NCBI GenBank assembly: GCA_004297005.1
Contig: SCVA01000013.1
Span: 54,556 to 118,555, forward strand
DNA length: 64,000 nucleotides
Source: Nevskiaceae bacterium
GTDB lineage: Bacteria > Pseudomonadota > Gammaproteobacteria > Nevskiales > Nevskiaceae
Direction of reading: 5' to 3'
Under the pieces are notes generated by a model, which saw only the letters and a program-made list of their open reading frames with translations, was not told the DNA's origin and did no database searches. Both the position numbers and the translations under genes were made by a program. Of this stretch, positions 55,395-63,927 are shown in pieces. Every line of letters starts with the position of its first letter. Within the stretch, counting starts at the first letter, position 1.

Positions 55395-56027
55395 TTAGAC
55401 CGGAGGCGTGGCGGCGGGCACGGTGGCCGGCAGGGCACCGAAGATCGCCAGCAGCGGCATCGCCAGCAGCTGGGCGAACACCACGAAACTGAGCATCACG
55501 AACAGGCCGACCAGGGTCAGCAGCACGCTGGCGGTCATCGACAGGTCGGCGGCCAGACGGTTGATGCGCACGCTCACCGCGATGCTCCAGAAGAACAGCA
55601 GGTCGGACAGCAGGGCGGCCCAGGCCGGGGCCTCCACCGCCGGCGGCGTGCCCTGACTGAGCTTGGCCATCGCGTCCGGGTCCTGCATCAGCGCCAGGAA
55701 CGAGGGCGCCATCGCCTGGAACGGCAGCCACATCGCCAGCGCGAACAGGCTGCCGGCCAGGTATTGGGCCCCGAGGGTCTGCGCCAGGCGGTTTTCCATG
55801 CCGCGTGCGCGCAGCAGGCTGCGGGTGAAGAAGGCCAGACCGCCGGCGCCACCGAGCGCGGCGGCCAGGGCCATGGGCAGTGGCGCCAGCGGCGCCATCA
55901 GCAGCAGACTGCTGGCTACCGCGATGGCGGCGGCAGCACGGCTCATGGGCACGGAATAGGGGAAGTCCTGCGGCCCGCCGCGGAACAGCGCCAGGGCCAG
56001 CGTCACGCGAAGGGCGTGGGCAAACAT
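55395..56027 (-). CDS. Multi-pass membrane protein, Yip1-like candidate
   Basis: A 210-aa protein with about four to five hydrophobic segments (around residues 28-50, 53-70, 92-110, 135-150 and 160-195). The N-terminus LFRGGPQDFPYS resembles that of Yip1-domain proteins found near mpl/adk-type loci, but this assignment is tentative. The gene begins 65 bases from divergent rnd and ends six bases before mpl, so it is likely the first gene of a two-gene unit with mpl. Confidence 0.62.
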   Translation of the reverse strand: MFAHALRVTLALALFRGGPQDFPYSVPMSRAAAAIAVASSLLLMAPLAPLPMALAAALGGAGGLAFFTRSLLRARGMENRLAQTLGAQYLAGSLFALAMWLPFQAMAPSFLALMQDPDAMAKLSQGTPPAVEAPAWAALLSDLLFFWSIAVSVRINRLAADLSMTASVLLTLVGLFVMLSFVVFAQLLAMPLLAIFGALPATVPAATPPV

Positions 56028-56092
56028 CGATCAAAAGCCGGTGAATGGGTGGCGCGATGCTACCGTATTGGTCTACGCCCGACAGCAAGACC

Positions 56093-57220
56093 ATGAGCCA
56101 AACCCACTGGATCGACACCCCCGCCGGCCTCGCCGCCGCCATCGCCCGCTGGCAGGGCCGCGCCTGGCTGACCGTCGATACCGAATTTCTGCGCATCGAC
56201 ACCTACCGACCCAAGCTCTGCCTGGTGCAGATCGGCGACGGCCAGGACGCCTGGGTGATCGACGCCATCGCCATCACCGACTTAAGCCCGCTGTTCGAGC
56301 GGCTCAACGATCCCTCGACGGTCAAGGTGTTCCACGCCGCCTCGCAGGATCTGGAGATCTTCAGCCAGCTCACCGGCCGCTGCCCGGCGCCGGTCTACGA
56401 CACCCAGCTCGCGGCCTCGCTGCTGGGCCTGGGTGACCAGCTCGGCTACGCGGCGCTGGTGGAAAAGCGACTGGGCATCGTCATCGACAAGAGCCTGTCG
56501 CGCACCGACTGGTCGCGGCGGCCCTTGAGCCAGCCGGAAATCGACTACGCCGCCGCCGATGTCACCCATCTGGCGACGCTCTACCCGCCCTTGCACGAGG
56601 CGCTGGTCGTTGCCGGCCGCGAGGCCTGGTTGCTGGAAGACGCCCGCCGCATGGAAGACCCGGCCACGTACGAAACCCGCCCGGAGGACGCCTGGAAGCG
56701 CCTGCGCGGCCTGGCCCGGCTGGCTCCGGTCGGCCAGCAACTGGCGGCGCGCCTGGCGGGCTGGCGGGAAACCGAGGCACAGCAGCGCAATCGCCCGCGC
56801 GGCTGGATCCTCGACGACGAGGCGCTATACCGCCTGGCCGAACGCCTGCCGCGCAGCCTGGAGGCGATGGCGGCCCTGAAAGTGCTGCCTCCCAAAACTC
56901 TGGAGCGCCACGGCAGCCGTCTGCTCGCCCTGCTCGCCGAACCGCTACCCGAACCGGTGCCGGTATTGGCGCAGGATGAGCGCCTGGCGCCCGAGCAGAA
57001 ACGCCGTCTGCAACGTCTGCAGGATGCCTGCCGCCAGGCCGCCGAATCCCTGGGCCTCCCGCCCGGCCTGCTGGCGCCGCGCGCCGAGCTGGAGGCGCTG
57101 CTATTCCAGGGCGCCGCCGCGCCGGTGCGGGTCTTGAGTGGCTGGCGGCGCTCGGTACTAGGGGAAGCGCTGCTGCGGGCCCTGGACGAACCCAAGCCGG
57201 CTGCACCGCTGGTCATGTGA
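56093..57220 (+). CDS. rnd: Ribonuclease D
   Basis: A 3'-5' exoribonuclease in tRNA maturation. The 375-aa protein has the DEDD catalytic core: TVDTEFLRIDTYRPKLCLVQ, VFHAASQDLEIF, and YAAADVTHLATLYP with the final Asp pair. An HRDC domain (about residues 205-285) and a C-terminal second HRDC-like region follow. The start is ATG 56093 (MSQTHWIDTPAGL); an ATG 48 bases upstream is possible but does not match the family N-terminus. Confidence 0.94.
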   Translation: MSQTHWIDTPAGLAAAIARWQGRAWLTVDTEFLRIDTYRPKLCLVQIGDGQDAWVIDAIAITDLSPLFERLNDPSTVKVFHAASQDLEIFSQLTGRCPAPVYDTQLAASLLGLGDQLGYAALVEKRLGIVIDKSLSRTDWSRRPLSQPEIDYAAADVTHLATLYPPLHEALVVAGREAWLLEDARRMEDPATYETRPEDAWKRLRGLARLAPVGQQLAARLAGWRETEAQQRNRPRGWILDDEALYRLAERLPRSLEAMAALKVLPPKTLERHGSRLLALLAEPLPEPVPVLAQDERLAPEQKRRLQRLQDACRQAAESLGLPPGLLAPRAELEALLFQGAAAPVRVLSGWRRSVLGEALLRALDEPKPAAPLVM

Positions 57221-57301
57221 CGAAAGGCGGTTGCCGCTCCCTGGCCCCCGGCGTACAAGGGTTTTGCAGCCCCACTTCAACGGGGACGCAAGGAGCAGCA
57301 G

Positions 57302-57601
57302 ATGGCCGAATGGTTGCGCGAGGTGTCCGTCGGCGACTGGTATGCGTCGGGCGGCGAGCGTTTCGAGATCGTCGGGGTCGATACCAAGGCCGAGATCGTG
57401 CTGGTGCAGTACTACGACGGCGCGCTCGACGAATACGACTTTGACAGCTGGGCCGAGTTGGAAGCCCGCCCCTGCGCCCCGCCGGAAGACCTGAGCGGCG
57501 CGCTCGACGCCCAGCGCGAGGATTTTGGCCTGGAGGAACGGGTATCCGCCTCCGGCGAATCCAGCGACCCGGTCGGCTGGCTGGAATCGCACGGCCTTTA
57601 G
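57302..57601 (+). CDS. Small acidic conserved protein (DUF6763-like)
   Basis: A 99-aa acidic protein: EVSVGDWYASGGERFEIVG, then VLVQYYDGALDEYDFDSWAE (a beta-rich N-terminal half) and an acidic tail. It resembles the small DUF6763 family of Gammaproteobacteria, of unknown function. AAGGAG lies seven bases before the ATG. A bidirectional terminator follows at 57627-57656. Confidence 0.75.
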   Translation: MAEWLREVSVGDWYASGGERFEIVGVDTKAEIVLVQYYDGALDEYDFDSWAELEARPCAPPEDLSGALDAQREDFGLEERVSASGESSDPVGWLESHGL

Positions 57602-57626
57602 AGGCTGCTGCTGGTCCACGGCCCAC

Positions 57627-57656
57627 AAAAAAAGCCCGCAACCAGCGGGCTTTTTT
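57627..57656. terminator. Bidirectional intrinsic terminator
   Basis: A7, a 6-bp GCCCGC/GCGGGC stem with a five-base loop, then T6. The A and T runs extend the stem and provide a U tract on either strand. It ends the + strand DUF6763-like gene and the minus strand adk gene, which converge here. Confidence 0.93.
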
Positions 57657-57679
57657 CTACCGACGCGGCAGGGAGAGGT

Positions 57680-58240
57680 CTAGAGCACGCCGAGAATGCG
57701 GCTGAAGATGTCTTCCAGCGAGCCCACGCCTTCCACCGTCACCAGCTTGCCCTGCTTGCCGTAGAAATCGAGCAGCGGCTTGGTCTCGGCGTTGTAGACG
57801 CCGATGCGGTGGCGGATCACGTCTTCCTTGTCGTCGGCGCGGCCTTCCTTCTCGGCGCGCAGCAGCAGGCGCTTGACGATCTCCTCGTCATCGACGTGCA
57901 GGTGCACGGCCTTGCTGATGCCGTCCTTGCCCAGGCGCTTCAAGATGCCTTCCAGCACCTCGGCCTGCGCGGTATTGCGCGGAAAGCCGTCGAGGATGAA
58001 GCCCTTCTGGGCGTCGGGCTGGGCCAGACGCTCCTCGACGATGCCGATCACGATCTCGTTGGCAACCAGCTGGCCGGCGTCCATGGTCGCCTTGGCCTTC
58101 TTGCCCAGCTCGGTGCCGGCGGCCACCGCGGCGCGCAGGGCGTCACCGGTGGAAATCTTCGGGATGCCCAGGTGCGCAACCAGCTTTTCGCCTTGCGTGC
58201 CTTTACCGGAGCCGGGCGCGCCTAGCAGAACGATTCTCAT
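57680..58240 (-). CDS. adk: Adenylate kinase (short form)
   Basis: Interconverts ATP + AMP and 2 ADP. The 186-aa protein starts MRIVLLGAPGSGKGTQGEKL (P-loop) and has ISTGDALRAAV, ILDGFPRNTAQAEVL and the short lid RAEKEGRADDKEDVIRHRI. It lacks the about 27-residue LID insertion of the E. coli enzyme, as in Xanthomonadales, which is one reason to place the organism there. Confidence 0.97.
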   Translation of the reverse strand: MRIVLLGAPGSGKGTQGEKLVAHLGIPKISTGDALRAAVAAGTELGKKAKATMDAGQLVANEIVIGIVEERLAQPDAQKGFILDGFPRNTAQAEVLEGILKRLGKDGISKAVHLHVDDEEIVKRLLLRAEKEGRADDKEDVIRHRIGVYNAETKPLLDFYGKQGKLVTVEGVGSLEDIFSRILGVL

Positions 58241-58361
58241 GATCTCTCAAGCCTTCTCGAATGGGGGCCAGCGGCTGGCGGCGTGAACTGCCGATCCGTC
58301 TGGCCTGTAACAGTACCGTCCGGCGGCAGAGAGCGTCAACGAAAGCGGACAGCTCCTTTCG

Positions 58362-58367
58362 TATAAT
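58362..58367 (+). promoter_or_regulatory. -10 element of the ppa promoter
   Basis: Perfect TATAAT 47 bases before the ppa ATG, in the intergenic region shared with divergent adk. The -35 is weak. Confidence 0.5.
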
Positions 58368-58414
58368 CCCGGCCCCGAACCTGCTGCTCCACCCACTAAA
58401 GAGAGAACACTGCA

Positions 58415-58945
58415 ATGGGATTTGAAGCCCTTGGCCCCGGCGAAAAAGCGCCGAACGAGTTTTACGTCGTCATCGAAATCCCCGCCTACGGCCCGCCGGT
58501 GAAGTACGAGGTGGACAAGGAAACCGGCCTGCTGATGGTCGACCGTTTCATGAACGTGGCGATGAGCTACCCGGCCAACTACGGCTACATCCCCAAGACC
58601 CTGGCCGGCGACGGCGATCCGGTCGACGTGCTGGTGATCACTCCGCATCCGGTGGTGGCGGGTTCGGTGATCAAGTGCCGCGCGGTCGCCGTGCTCGACA
58701 CCGAAGACGAGAAGGGCACCGACGCCAAGCTGCTGGCGGTGCCGGTGGACAAGGTCAGCAACGGCGCCTACCCGCATCTGCAGGACCTCGCCGACGTGCC
58801 GGAGCGGGTCAAGAACGAGATCCACCACTTCTACAGCTCCTACAAGGCGCTGGAGAAGGGCAAGTGGGTGAAGATCACCGGCTGGCGCGACGCCGCCGGC
58901 GCCCGCGGCGAGATCGAGGCCGGCATCAAGGCCTACAAGGGCTAA
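58415..58945 (+). CDS. ppa: Inorganic pyrophosphatase (family I)
   Basis: Hydrolyses pyrophosphate to drive biosynthesis. The 176-aa protein shows family I features: PPVKYEVDKETGLLMVDRF, YPANYGYIPKTL, and the metal-binding signature GDGDPVDVLVI, plus VSNGAYPHLQDLAD. AGAGAGAA precedes the ATG. A terminator lies 24 bases after the stop. Confidence 0.97.
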   Translation: MGFEALGPGEKAPNEFYVVIEIPAYGPPVKYEVDKETGLLMVDRFMNVAMSYPANYGYIPKTLAGDGDPVDVLVITPHPVVAGSVIKCRAVAVLDTEDEKGTDAKLLAVPVDKVSNGAYPHLQDLADVPERVKNEIHHFYSSYKALEKGKWVKITGWRDAAGARGEIEAGIKAYKG

Positions 58946-58968
58946 GACCCGCGCTGTTGCCGCTCTCG

Positions 58969-58997
58969 AAAAGCCCGCCCGCAAGGCGGGCTTTTTT
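58969..58997 (+). terminator. Intrinsic terminator after ppa
   Basis: A GCCCGCC/GGCGGGC stem flanked by A4 and T6 with a five-base loop; a classic strong terminator. Confidence 0.93.
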
Positions 58998-59071
58998 GTA
59001 GCCGGCGGCCGGCCCGGACGATGCCCGTAAAATAGCCGGCCTTCCTTCCTGTTGAAGCCCGACGAATCCCC

Positions 59072-60358
59072 ATGAAAGTCCTGGTCATCGGCTCCGGCGG
59101 CCGCGAACACGCGCTCGCCTACAAGCTCGCCGCCTCCCCGAAAGTGAGCAAGGTGCTGGTGGCGCCGGGCAATGCCGGTACCGCCCGCGAGGCCGGTTGC
59201 CGCAACGTGCCGGTGGCGGCCGACGACATCGCCGGGCTGCTTCGGCTGGCGGCCGACGAGGGTGTCGGCTTCACGGTGGTCGGCCCTGAGCTGCCGCTGT
59301 CGCTGGGTGTGGTCGACGCCTTCGAGGCCGCCGGCCGGCGCATCTTCGGCCCTAGCAAGGCGGCGGCGCAGCTGGAGGCCAGCAAGGCCTTCACCAAGAG
59401 TTTTCTGGAGCGTCACCGCATCCCCACCGCCCAGTACCGGGTGTTTGCCGAGGCCGACGCCGCCTGCGCCTATGTGCGCGAGCGCGGCGCCCCCATCGTC
59501 ATCAAGGCCGACGGCCTCGCCGCCGGCAAGGGCGTGGTGGTGGCGATGACGCTGGCCGAGGCCGAGACCGCGATCCGCGACATGCTCAGCGGCGAGATGC
59601 TCGGCAAGGCCGGCGCGCGGGTGGTGATCGAGGACTTCCTCGAAGGCGAGGAGGCCAGCTTCATCGTCGTCGCCGGCAAGAACGGCGAGTACGCGGTGAT
59701 GGCCTCGGCGCAGGACCACAAGCGGGTCGGCGATGGCGACACCGGCCCCAACACCGGCGGCATGGGCGCCTATTCGCCGGCGCCGGTGGTAACGCCCGAG
59801 GTGCATGCCCGCGCCTGCCGCGAGGTGATCGAGCCGACCCTGGCCGGCATGGCCGCCGAGGGCACGCCGTTCAGCGGCTTTCTCTACGCCGGCCTGATGA
59901 TCGACCAGTCCGGCGCGCCCTACGTGATCGAATTCAATGTGCGCATGGGCGATCCGGAAACCCAGCCGATCCTGATGCGCCTGGACTCCGACCTGCTGGA
60001 ACTGCTGGAAGCCTCCATCGACAACCGCCTGAGTGAGCATCCGCCGGTGTGGGCGGCCGACGCCACCCTGGGCGTGGTGATGGCCGCCGAGGGCTACCCC
60101 GGCCCCATCGCCAAGGGCGATGCGATCCTGGGACTGGATGCCGACTTCGGCGCCCACGCCAAGGTGTTCCATGCCGGCACCAGCGAGAAGGACGGCGCGG
60201 TGGTGAGCACCGGCGGCCGCGTGCTCTGCGTGGTCGGCCGTGGTGCCGACATCGGCGCCGCGCAGACGGCGGCCTATGCGGCGGTGGCGAAGATTTCCTG
60301 GCGCGGCGAGTTCCACCGCAATGACATCGGCTGGCGCGCGCTGGCGCGCAAGGGCTAA
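59072..60358 (+). CDS. purD: Phosphoribosylamine--glycine ligase
   Basis: Second step of purine synthesis. The 428-aa ATP-grasp protein has VIGSGGREHALAYKLA, the GPELPLSLGVVDAF segment, VIKADGLAAGKGVVVAM (ATP-binding lysine), DHKRVGDGDTGPNTGGMGAY and FNVRMGDPETQ. A TAAAAT at 59028-59033 may be its -10 box. xth follows 10 bases after its stop, so the two are probably cotranscribed. Confidence 0.97.
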   Translation: MKVLVIGSGGREHALAYKLAASPKVSKVLVAPGNAGTAREAGCRNVPVAADDIAGLLRLAADEGVGFTVVGPELPLSLGVVDAFEAAGRRIFGPSKAAAQLEASKAFTKSFLERHRIPTAQYRVFAEADAACAYVRERGAPIVIKADGLAAGKGVVVAMTLAEAETAIRDMLSGEMLGKAGARVVIEDFLEGEEASFIVVAGKNGEYAVMASAQDHKRVGDGDTGPNTGGMGAYSPAPVVTPEVHARACREVIEPTLAGMAAEGTPFSGFLYAGLMIDQSGAPYVIEFNVRMGDPETQPILMRLDSDLLELLEASIDNRLSEHPPVWAADATLGVVMAAEGYPGPIAKGDAILGLDADFGAHAKVFHAGTSEKDGAVVSTGGRVLCVVGRGADIGAAQTAAYAAVAKISWRGEFHRNDIGWRALARKG

Positions 60359-60368
60359 GCCAGACGCC

Positions 60369-61130
60369 ATGAAAATCGCCACCTGGAATGTCAACTCGCT
60401 CAACGTGCGCCTGCCGCACCTGCTCGGCTGGCTCGCGGAGGCGCAGCCCGATGTCGTGGCACTCCAGGAGCTCAAGCTGGTCGACGAGGTGTTCCCTCAC
60501 GAGGCGCTGGCGCAAGCCGGCTATCAGGCGGTGAGCAATGGCCAGAAGACCTACAACGGCGTCGCCCTGCTGGCACGCGCGCCGCTGGCGCTGGAAGACG
60601 TCAGCCGCGACCTGCCGGGCTTCGACGACCCGCAGAAGCGGGTGATCGCCGCCACCATCGGCGGCGTGCGGGTGGTCTCGGTCTATGTGGTCAACGGGCA
60701 GGCGGTGGGTTCGGAGAAGTACGAGTACAAGCTGCGCTTCCTCGCCGCCCTGCGCGACTACCTGCAAGGCGAGCTGGCCGCGCATCCGCAGTTGGCAGTT
60801 CTGGGCGACTACAACATCGCGCCGACGCCGGAAGACAGCCACGACCCGGCAACCTGGGAGGGCAACATCCTCTGCTCACCACCGGAACGCGCCGCCTTGC
60901 AAGCCCTGCTCGACCTGGGCCTGGCCGACGCATACACCCAGACCTTCCTGCCGGACGGCCGCTTCACCTGGTGGGACTACCGCGCCGCCGGCTTCCGCCG
61001 CAACCTCGGCCTGCGCATCGACCATCTGCTGCTGTCCGCGCCGCTGAGCGCCCGTAGCTGGAAGGTCGATACCGCGCCGCGCCGGCTGGAGCGCCCCTCG
61101 GATCACGCGCCGGTCCTGGTCGAGTTGTGA
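60369..61130 (+). CDS. xth: Exodeoxyribonuclease III / AP endonuclease
   Basis: Base-excision repair nuclease. The 253-aa protein has the EEP-fold motifs KIATWNVNSLNVRL, LQELKLVDEVFP (metal-binding Glu), GDYNIAPTPED, TWWDYRAAGFRRNLGLRIDH and SDHAPVLVEL (catalytic Asp/His). These match the XthA/ExoA group. The frame opens upstream inside purD, but the first ATG after the purD stop is the natural start. Confidence 0.95.
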   Translation: MKIATWNVNSLNVRLPHLLGWLAEAQPDVVALQELKLVDEVFPHEALAQAGYQAVSNGQKTYNGVALLARAPLALEDVSRDLPGFDDPQKRVIAATIGGVRVVSVYVVNGQAVGSEKYEYKLRFLAALRDYLQGELAAHPQLAVLGDYNIAPTPEDSHDPATWEGNILCSPPERAALQALLDLGLADAYTQTFLPDGRFTWWDYRAAGFRRNLGLRIDHLLLSAPLSARSWKVDTAPRRLERPSDHAPVLVEL

Positions 61131-61208
61131 TGCCGGTCATGCCGGCGGCTATCGCTGCTGGCATCTGCGCCCTACCATCGGCCTAGGCAACCCAACCCGC
61201 AAGGAGGG

Positions 61209-62144
61209 GTGGTGCGACGCCGCAACCACTACGACGTAACCAATCGCGTCGAGATCGCCCGCCCCGATGCGGTGCATGACGCCGTTGCCAGCTTGTTGTC
61301 CGCGCTCTACCCCGGCGCCGATCTTGGCCCCGTGCAGCAGGCCTTCCGGGTGTTCGGCCAGCTCTACGCCGGCAGCCTGCGCGGCTATGCCGGCTGCGAC
61401 ACCTGGTATCACGATGCCCAGCATTCGCTGGATTGCGCACTGGCCTTCGCCCGCCTGCTGGAAGGCCATGAACGCAGCGCCGCCAGCGATGAGCGCCTGG
61501 GCGCGCGACGCGGCCTACTGGGGGTGATTGCCGCGCTGTTCCACGATGCCGGCTACATCCGCCATCAGGGCGACAGTGCCAGCAATGGCGCCGAATTCAC
61601 TTTCGTGCACGTGCAGCGCAGTGCCAACTTTCTCGGCGACTTCCTGCCCAAGAGCGGCTACGACCGCGAGGCCGAGATGGCGCGGCAACTGGTGCACTTC
61701 ACCGGCTACGAGCTGGCGCTCGACGCCATCCAGGTGCACGACTCCAAGGACCGCGAGCTGGGGTTCATCCTGGGCACCGCCGACGTGCTGGCGCAGACCG
61801 CCGACCGCTGCTACCTGGAGAAATGCCGGGATTATCTCTACCGAGAGTTCACTTACTGCGGCCTCGCCGGTCCAGAGGGCAGCAGCTACCACTCTCCGGA
61901 AGAGCTGCTGCGCGGCACCGCCGAATTCAACCGCAAGATGTGGGCGGAGCGGCTGGACGGCTATTTCGGCGGCATGCACCGCTACATGGGCGCGCACTTC
62001 GACGGCCGCGATCTCTACAGCGAGCGCATCCGCGAACACCTGCAGCGGGTGCAGGCCCTGGCCGAGGCCGATGCCCTGGACGAGTTGCGGCTCAAGCCCA
62101 AGGCGATCCGCGCCGCCGAGATGCGCGAGATCGTTGCAGGCTAG
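61209..62144 (+). CDS. HD-domain-like phosphohydrolase candidate
   Basis: A 311-aa protein of no named family. Residues about 66-120 show a phosphodiesterase/HD-like metal pattern: YHDAQHSLDCALAFARL and LLGVIAALFHDAGYIRHQGD, giving H..H...HD with a possible later Asp (HDSKDRELGF, about 180). This resembles class I cyclic-nucleotide phosphodiesterase folds, but the assignment is inference. Starts are ambiguous: GTG at 61209 or 61212, both very close to AAGGAGG at 61201-61207. Its stop codon overlaps the convergent exbD-like stop within CTAG. Confidence 0.7.
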   Translation: MVRRRNHYDVTNRVEIARPDAVHDAVASLLSALYPGADLGPVQQAFRVFGQLYAGSLRGYAGCDTWYHDAQHSLDCALAFARLLEGHERSAASDERLGARRGLLGVIAALFHDAGYIRHQGDSASNGAEFTFVHVQRSANFLGDFLPKSGYDREAEMARQLVHFTGYELALDAIQVHDSKDRELGFILGTADVLAQTADRCYLEKCRDYLYREFTYCGLAGPEGSSYHSPEELLRGTAEFNRKMWAERLDGYFGGMHRYMGAHFDGRDLYSERIREHLQRVQALAEADALDELRLKPKAIRAAEMREIVAG

Positions 62145-62569
62145 CCAGCCGCGCGCGAGCGCACCGTCAGCAGGCGCACCTCGCCCACCCCGGCGCCGCG
62201 CAGCACAGCCAGCACCCGCAGCACCCGTTCGGCCGGCGCCTCGGCGCCACTGCGCAGGTCCACCGGCAGGCCCTGCCAGGCGGCGATGCGTGCCGCCAGC
62301 TCGGTCTCGGCAAAGCGCTCGGCGCCGATCTGCAGGCGCCCGTCGGGCAGCAGTTCGAGGCGCTGCGGTGCGGCACTGAGCACCGGCCCGCGCGCGCCCT
62401 GGCTGGTCGGCGCCTGTTCCGGCGCCAGGCTACCGCCCAGGCGGCCGACAAACAGGAAGAACACCATCAGCAGAAACACGATGTTGATCAGCGGCAGCAA
62501 GGCGTCGTCGAGGCTGCGCAAGCGCCGGCCACGCGGCAGGCGGATGCCCGGCTCGCCGCTCAACCTCAT
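62141..62569 (-). CDS. ExbD/TolR-like biopolymer transport protein, second copy with Asn in the helix
   Basis: A 142-aa bitopic protein with an N-terminal basic segment, one membrane helix (about residues 22-42) and a periplasmic domain (EQAPTSQG ... VRSRAAG). ExbD/TolR proteins carry a proton-conducting Asp in this helix (IDV). Here the matching sequence is LLPLINIVFLLMVFFLFVG, with Asn in place of Asp. Another Asp pair lies just before the helix (SLDDALL). It may be a structural partner of the first ExbD. It overlaps that gene by four bases. Confidence 0.82.
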   Translation of the reverse strand: MRLSGEPGIRLPRGRRLRSLDDALLPLINIVFLLMVFFLFVGRLGGSLAPEQAPTSQGARGPVLSAAPQRLELLPDGRLQIGAERFAETELAARIAAWQGLPVDLRSGAEAPAERVLRVLAVLRGAGVGEVRLLTVRSRAAG

Positions 62570-62955
62570 GGCGCGCTGGTCCCCAGCTTGGCGGCGATGC
62601 CCTCGGCGCGCAGCTGTTGCCAGGCCGCCAGCAGGGCTTGCAGGGACAGGCCCGGCGCCGGAGTCAGGCGCAGCTCGGTATCCGCCGGCAGGGCGCGCAA
62701 CTGCGGCAGCAGCTCCGACAGCGGGCGCACCTCACCACCGTAACGCAGCAGGCCCTGCTCCAGCACCACCGCCACCGCCGCCTCGTCGCCGCCGCCACTG
62801 CCGGGGCGGCCGCCGGAGGCGAGCTCCAGGCGAGTGCGCTCGACCTCGACATAGCTGGTGGCGAGCATGAAGAAGAACAGCAGCACCAGCATCACGTCGA
62901 TCAAGGGGATCAGCGACAGCCGCGAGCGCGGCCGGTGCGCCGACGTCAGCCGCAT
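62566..62955 (-). CDS. ExbD/TolR-like biopolymer transport protein
   Basis: A 129-aa bitopic protein with the canonical helix LSLIPLIDVMLVLLFFFML containing the essential Asp, followed by a periplasmic domain. With the ExbB-like channel encoded upstream it should form a proton-driven motor energising a TonB-like partner; no tonB is in the window. The start at 62955 overlaps the exbB stop. Confidence 0.9.
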   Translation of the reverse strand: MRLTSAHRPRSRLSLIPLIDVMLVLLFFFMLATSYVEVERTRLELASGGRPGSGGGDEAAVAVVLEQGLLRYGGEVRPLSELLPQLRALPADTELRLTPAPGLSLQALLAAWQQLRAEGIAAKLGTSAP

Positions 62956-63653
62956 CAGTGCACCTTCTCGAACAGGGTCTCCAACGCCGTCGGCTCGGTG
63001 CTGCCCGGCAGCCGTACCGGTGGCGTGAACAGCCGGGTGAGCGCCGACTCGAGATCCGTGTGCAGGCGCTCCACCAGGCGCTCGAAGGTGTTCAGCGCGG
63101 CGATGCAGGGGATGGCCACCACCAGGCCGGCGGCAGTGGTCAGCAGCGCCTCCCAGATGCCGCCCGAAAGCTGCGTCGGCGATACCCGCTCGCCGGCGAT
63201 CTGCAGGGCCTGGAAGGCCGAGATCATTCCGAGCACGGTGCCCAGCAGACCGGTCAGTGGCGCCAACTGGCCGATCACTTCCAGGGGGCGCAGCAGACCA
63301 CGCGCTTCTTCCAGCCGCTCGGTGGCGTACACCCGCGCGTACTCCTGCGCCTGCTCGCTGCTGAGCTCGGCCTTGCCGGCCGCCACCACCGCGACCGCGA
63401 GGGTCTGGGCCAGCGGGCCGCGCTGCGCCTGCAACAGACTCAGCGCCTCTTCCGGCTGGCCACGATGGAACAGCATCAGCACCCGGCCAACGTAGGAGCG
63501 GTCGGTGATGCGGAAATCCCAGAACTCCCAGGTCTTGACGATGATCAGCGTCAGCGCCAGCAAGGACAGCAGCAGCAGCAGGTAGGAGGCCGGCGCGCCC
63601 AGTTGCAGCAACGAGAGGGCCTGGCTGAACAGCGAGTCTTTGGCGTGGGTCAT
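62955..63653 (-). CDS. ExbB/TolQ/MotA family proton channel protein
   Basis: A 232-aa protein with three membrane segments (about residues 20-42, 125-150 and 160-185). It carries LAPLTGLLGTVLGMISAFQAL and GGIWEALLTTAAGLVVAIPC, which line the channel in ExbB/TolQ. It is the first gene of an exbB-exbD-exbD operon. The likely role is energising outer membrane transport or a related envelope process. Confidence 0.93.
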   Translation of the reverse strand: MTHAKDSLFSQALSLLQLGAPASYLLLLLSLLALTLIIVKTWEFWDFRITDRSYVGRVLMLFHRGQPEEALSLLQAQRGPLAQTLAVAVVAAGKAELSSEQAQEYARVYATERLEEARGLLRPLEVIGQLAPLTGLLGTVLGMISAFQALQIAGERVSPTQLSGGIWEALLTTAAGLVVAIPCIAALNTFERLVERLHTDLESALTRLFTPPVRLPGSTEPTALETLFEKVH

Positions 63654-63739
63654 GCGGACGGGCAGCGCGGGGCAGTGCTGCGATCATATCGCCCATGCAT
63701 GGGGCTATGTCCTTGCCGCAACGGCTTCCCTCCCCCTTG

Positions 63740-63785
63740 TTGGGAGGGGTTGGGGGAGGGGTTGGGGGAGGGGTTGGGGAGGGGG
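63740..63785 (+). repeat. G-rich tandem repeat (TTGGGGGAGGGG)n
   Basis: Four units of a 10-12-base motif (63740-63749, 63750-63761, 63762-63773, 63774-63785). Each has two G runs, giving at least eight G tracts of three or more, so a G-quadruplex is possible on the + strand. A preceding C-rich stretch (63728-63735) can pair with the first unit. Confidence 0.85.
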
Positions 63786-63899
63786 AATGCCGTAGCGGAG
63801 TGCTTCGCCTTCGTCTTGGTCTGCTGGTCTGTGGTTCGCGCGTTCGCGCTCTTTTGGCTGAGCTGTTGGTGCGAGCTTTTTTTCGCCCCCTGGCGACTC

Positions 63900-63927
63900 A
63901 CTTTTCTTTGCTTGTGCAAAGAAAAGT
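63900..63927. repeat. Perfect 12-bp palindrome
   Basis: ACTTTTCTTTGC and its exact complement (63900-63911 and 63916-63927) with a TTGT loop, followed by A-rich GTAAGCAAAAGAAAG. It resembles a sequence commonly seen between genes of GC-rich Gamma- and Betaproteobacteria (from general knowledge, not a search), so it is probably a member of a dispersed family. Confidence 0.75.

Noticed and set aside
63740..63785. CRISPR repeats in the G-rich stretch
   Set aside because: Simple 12-base tandem repeats without spacers.
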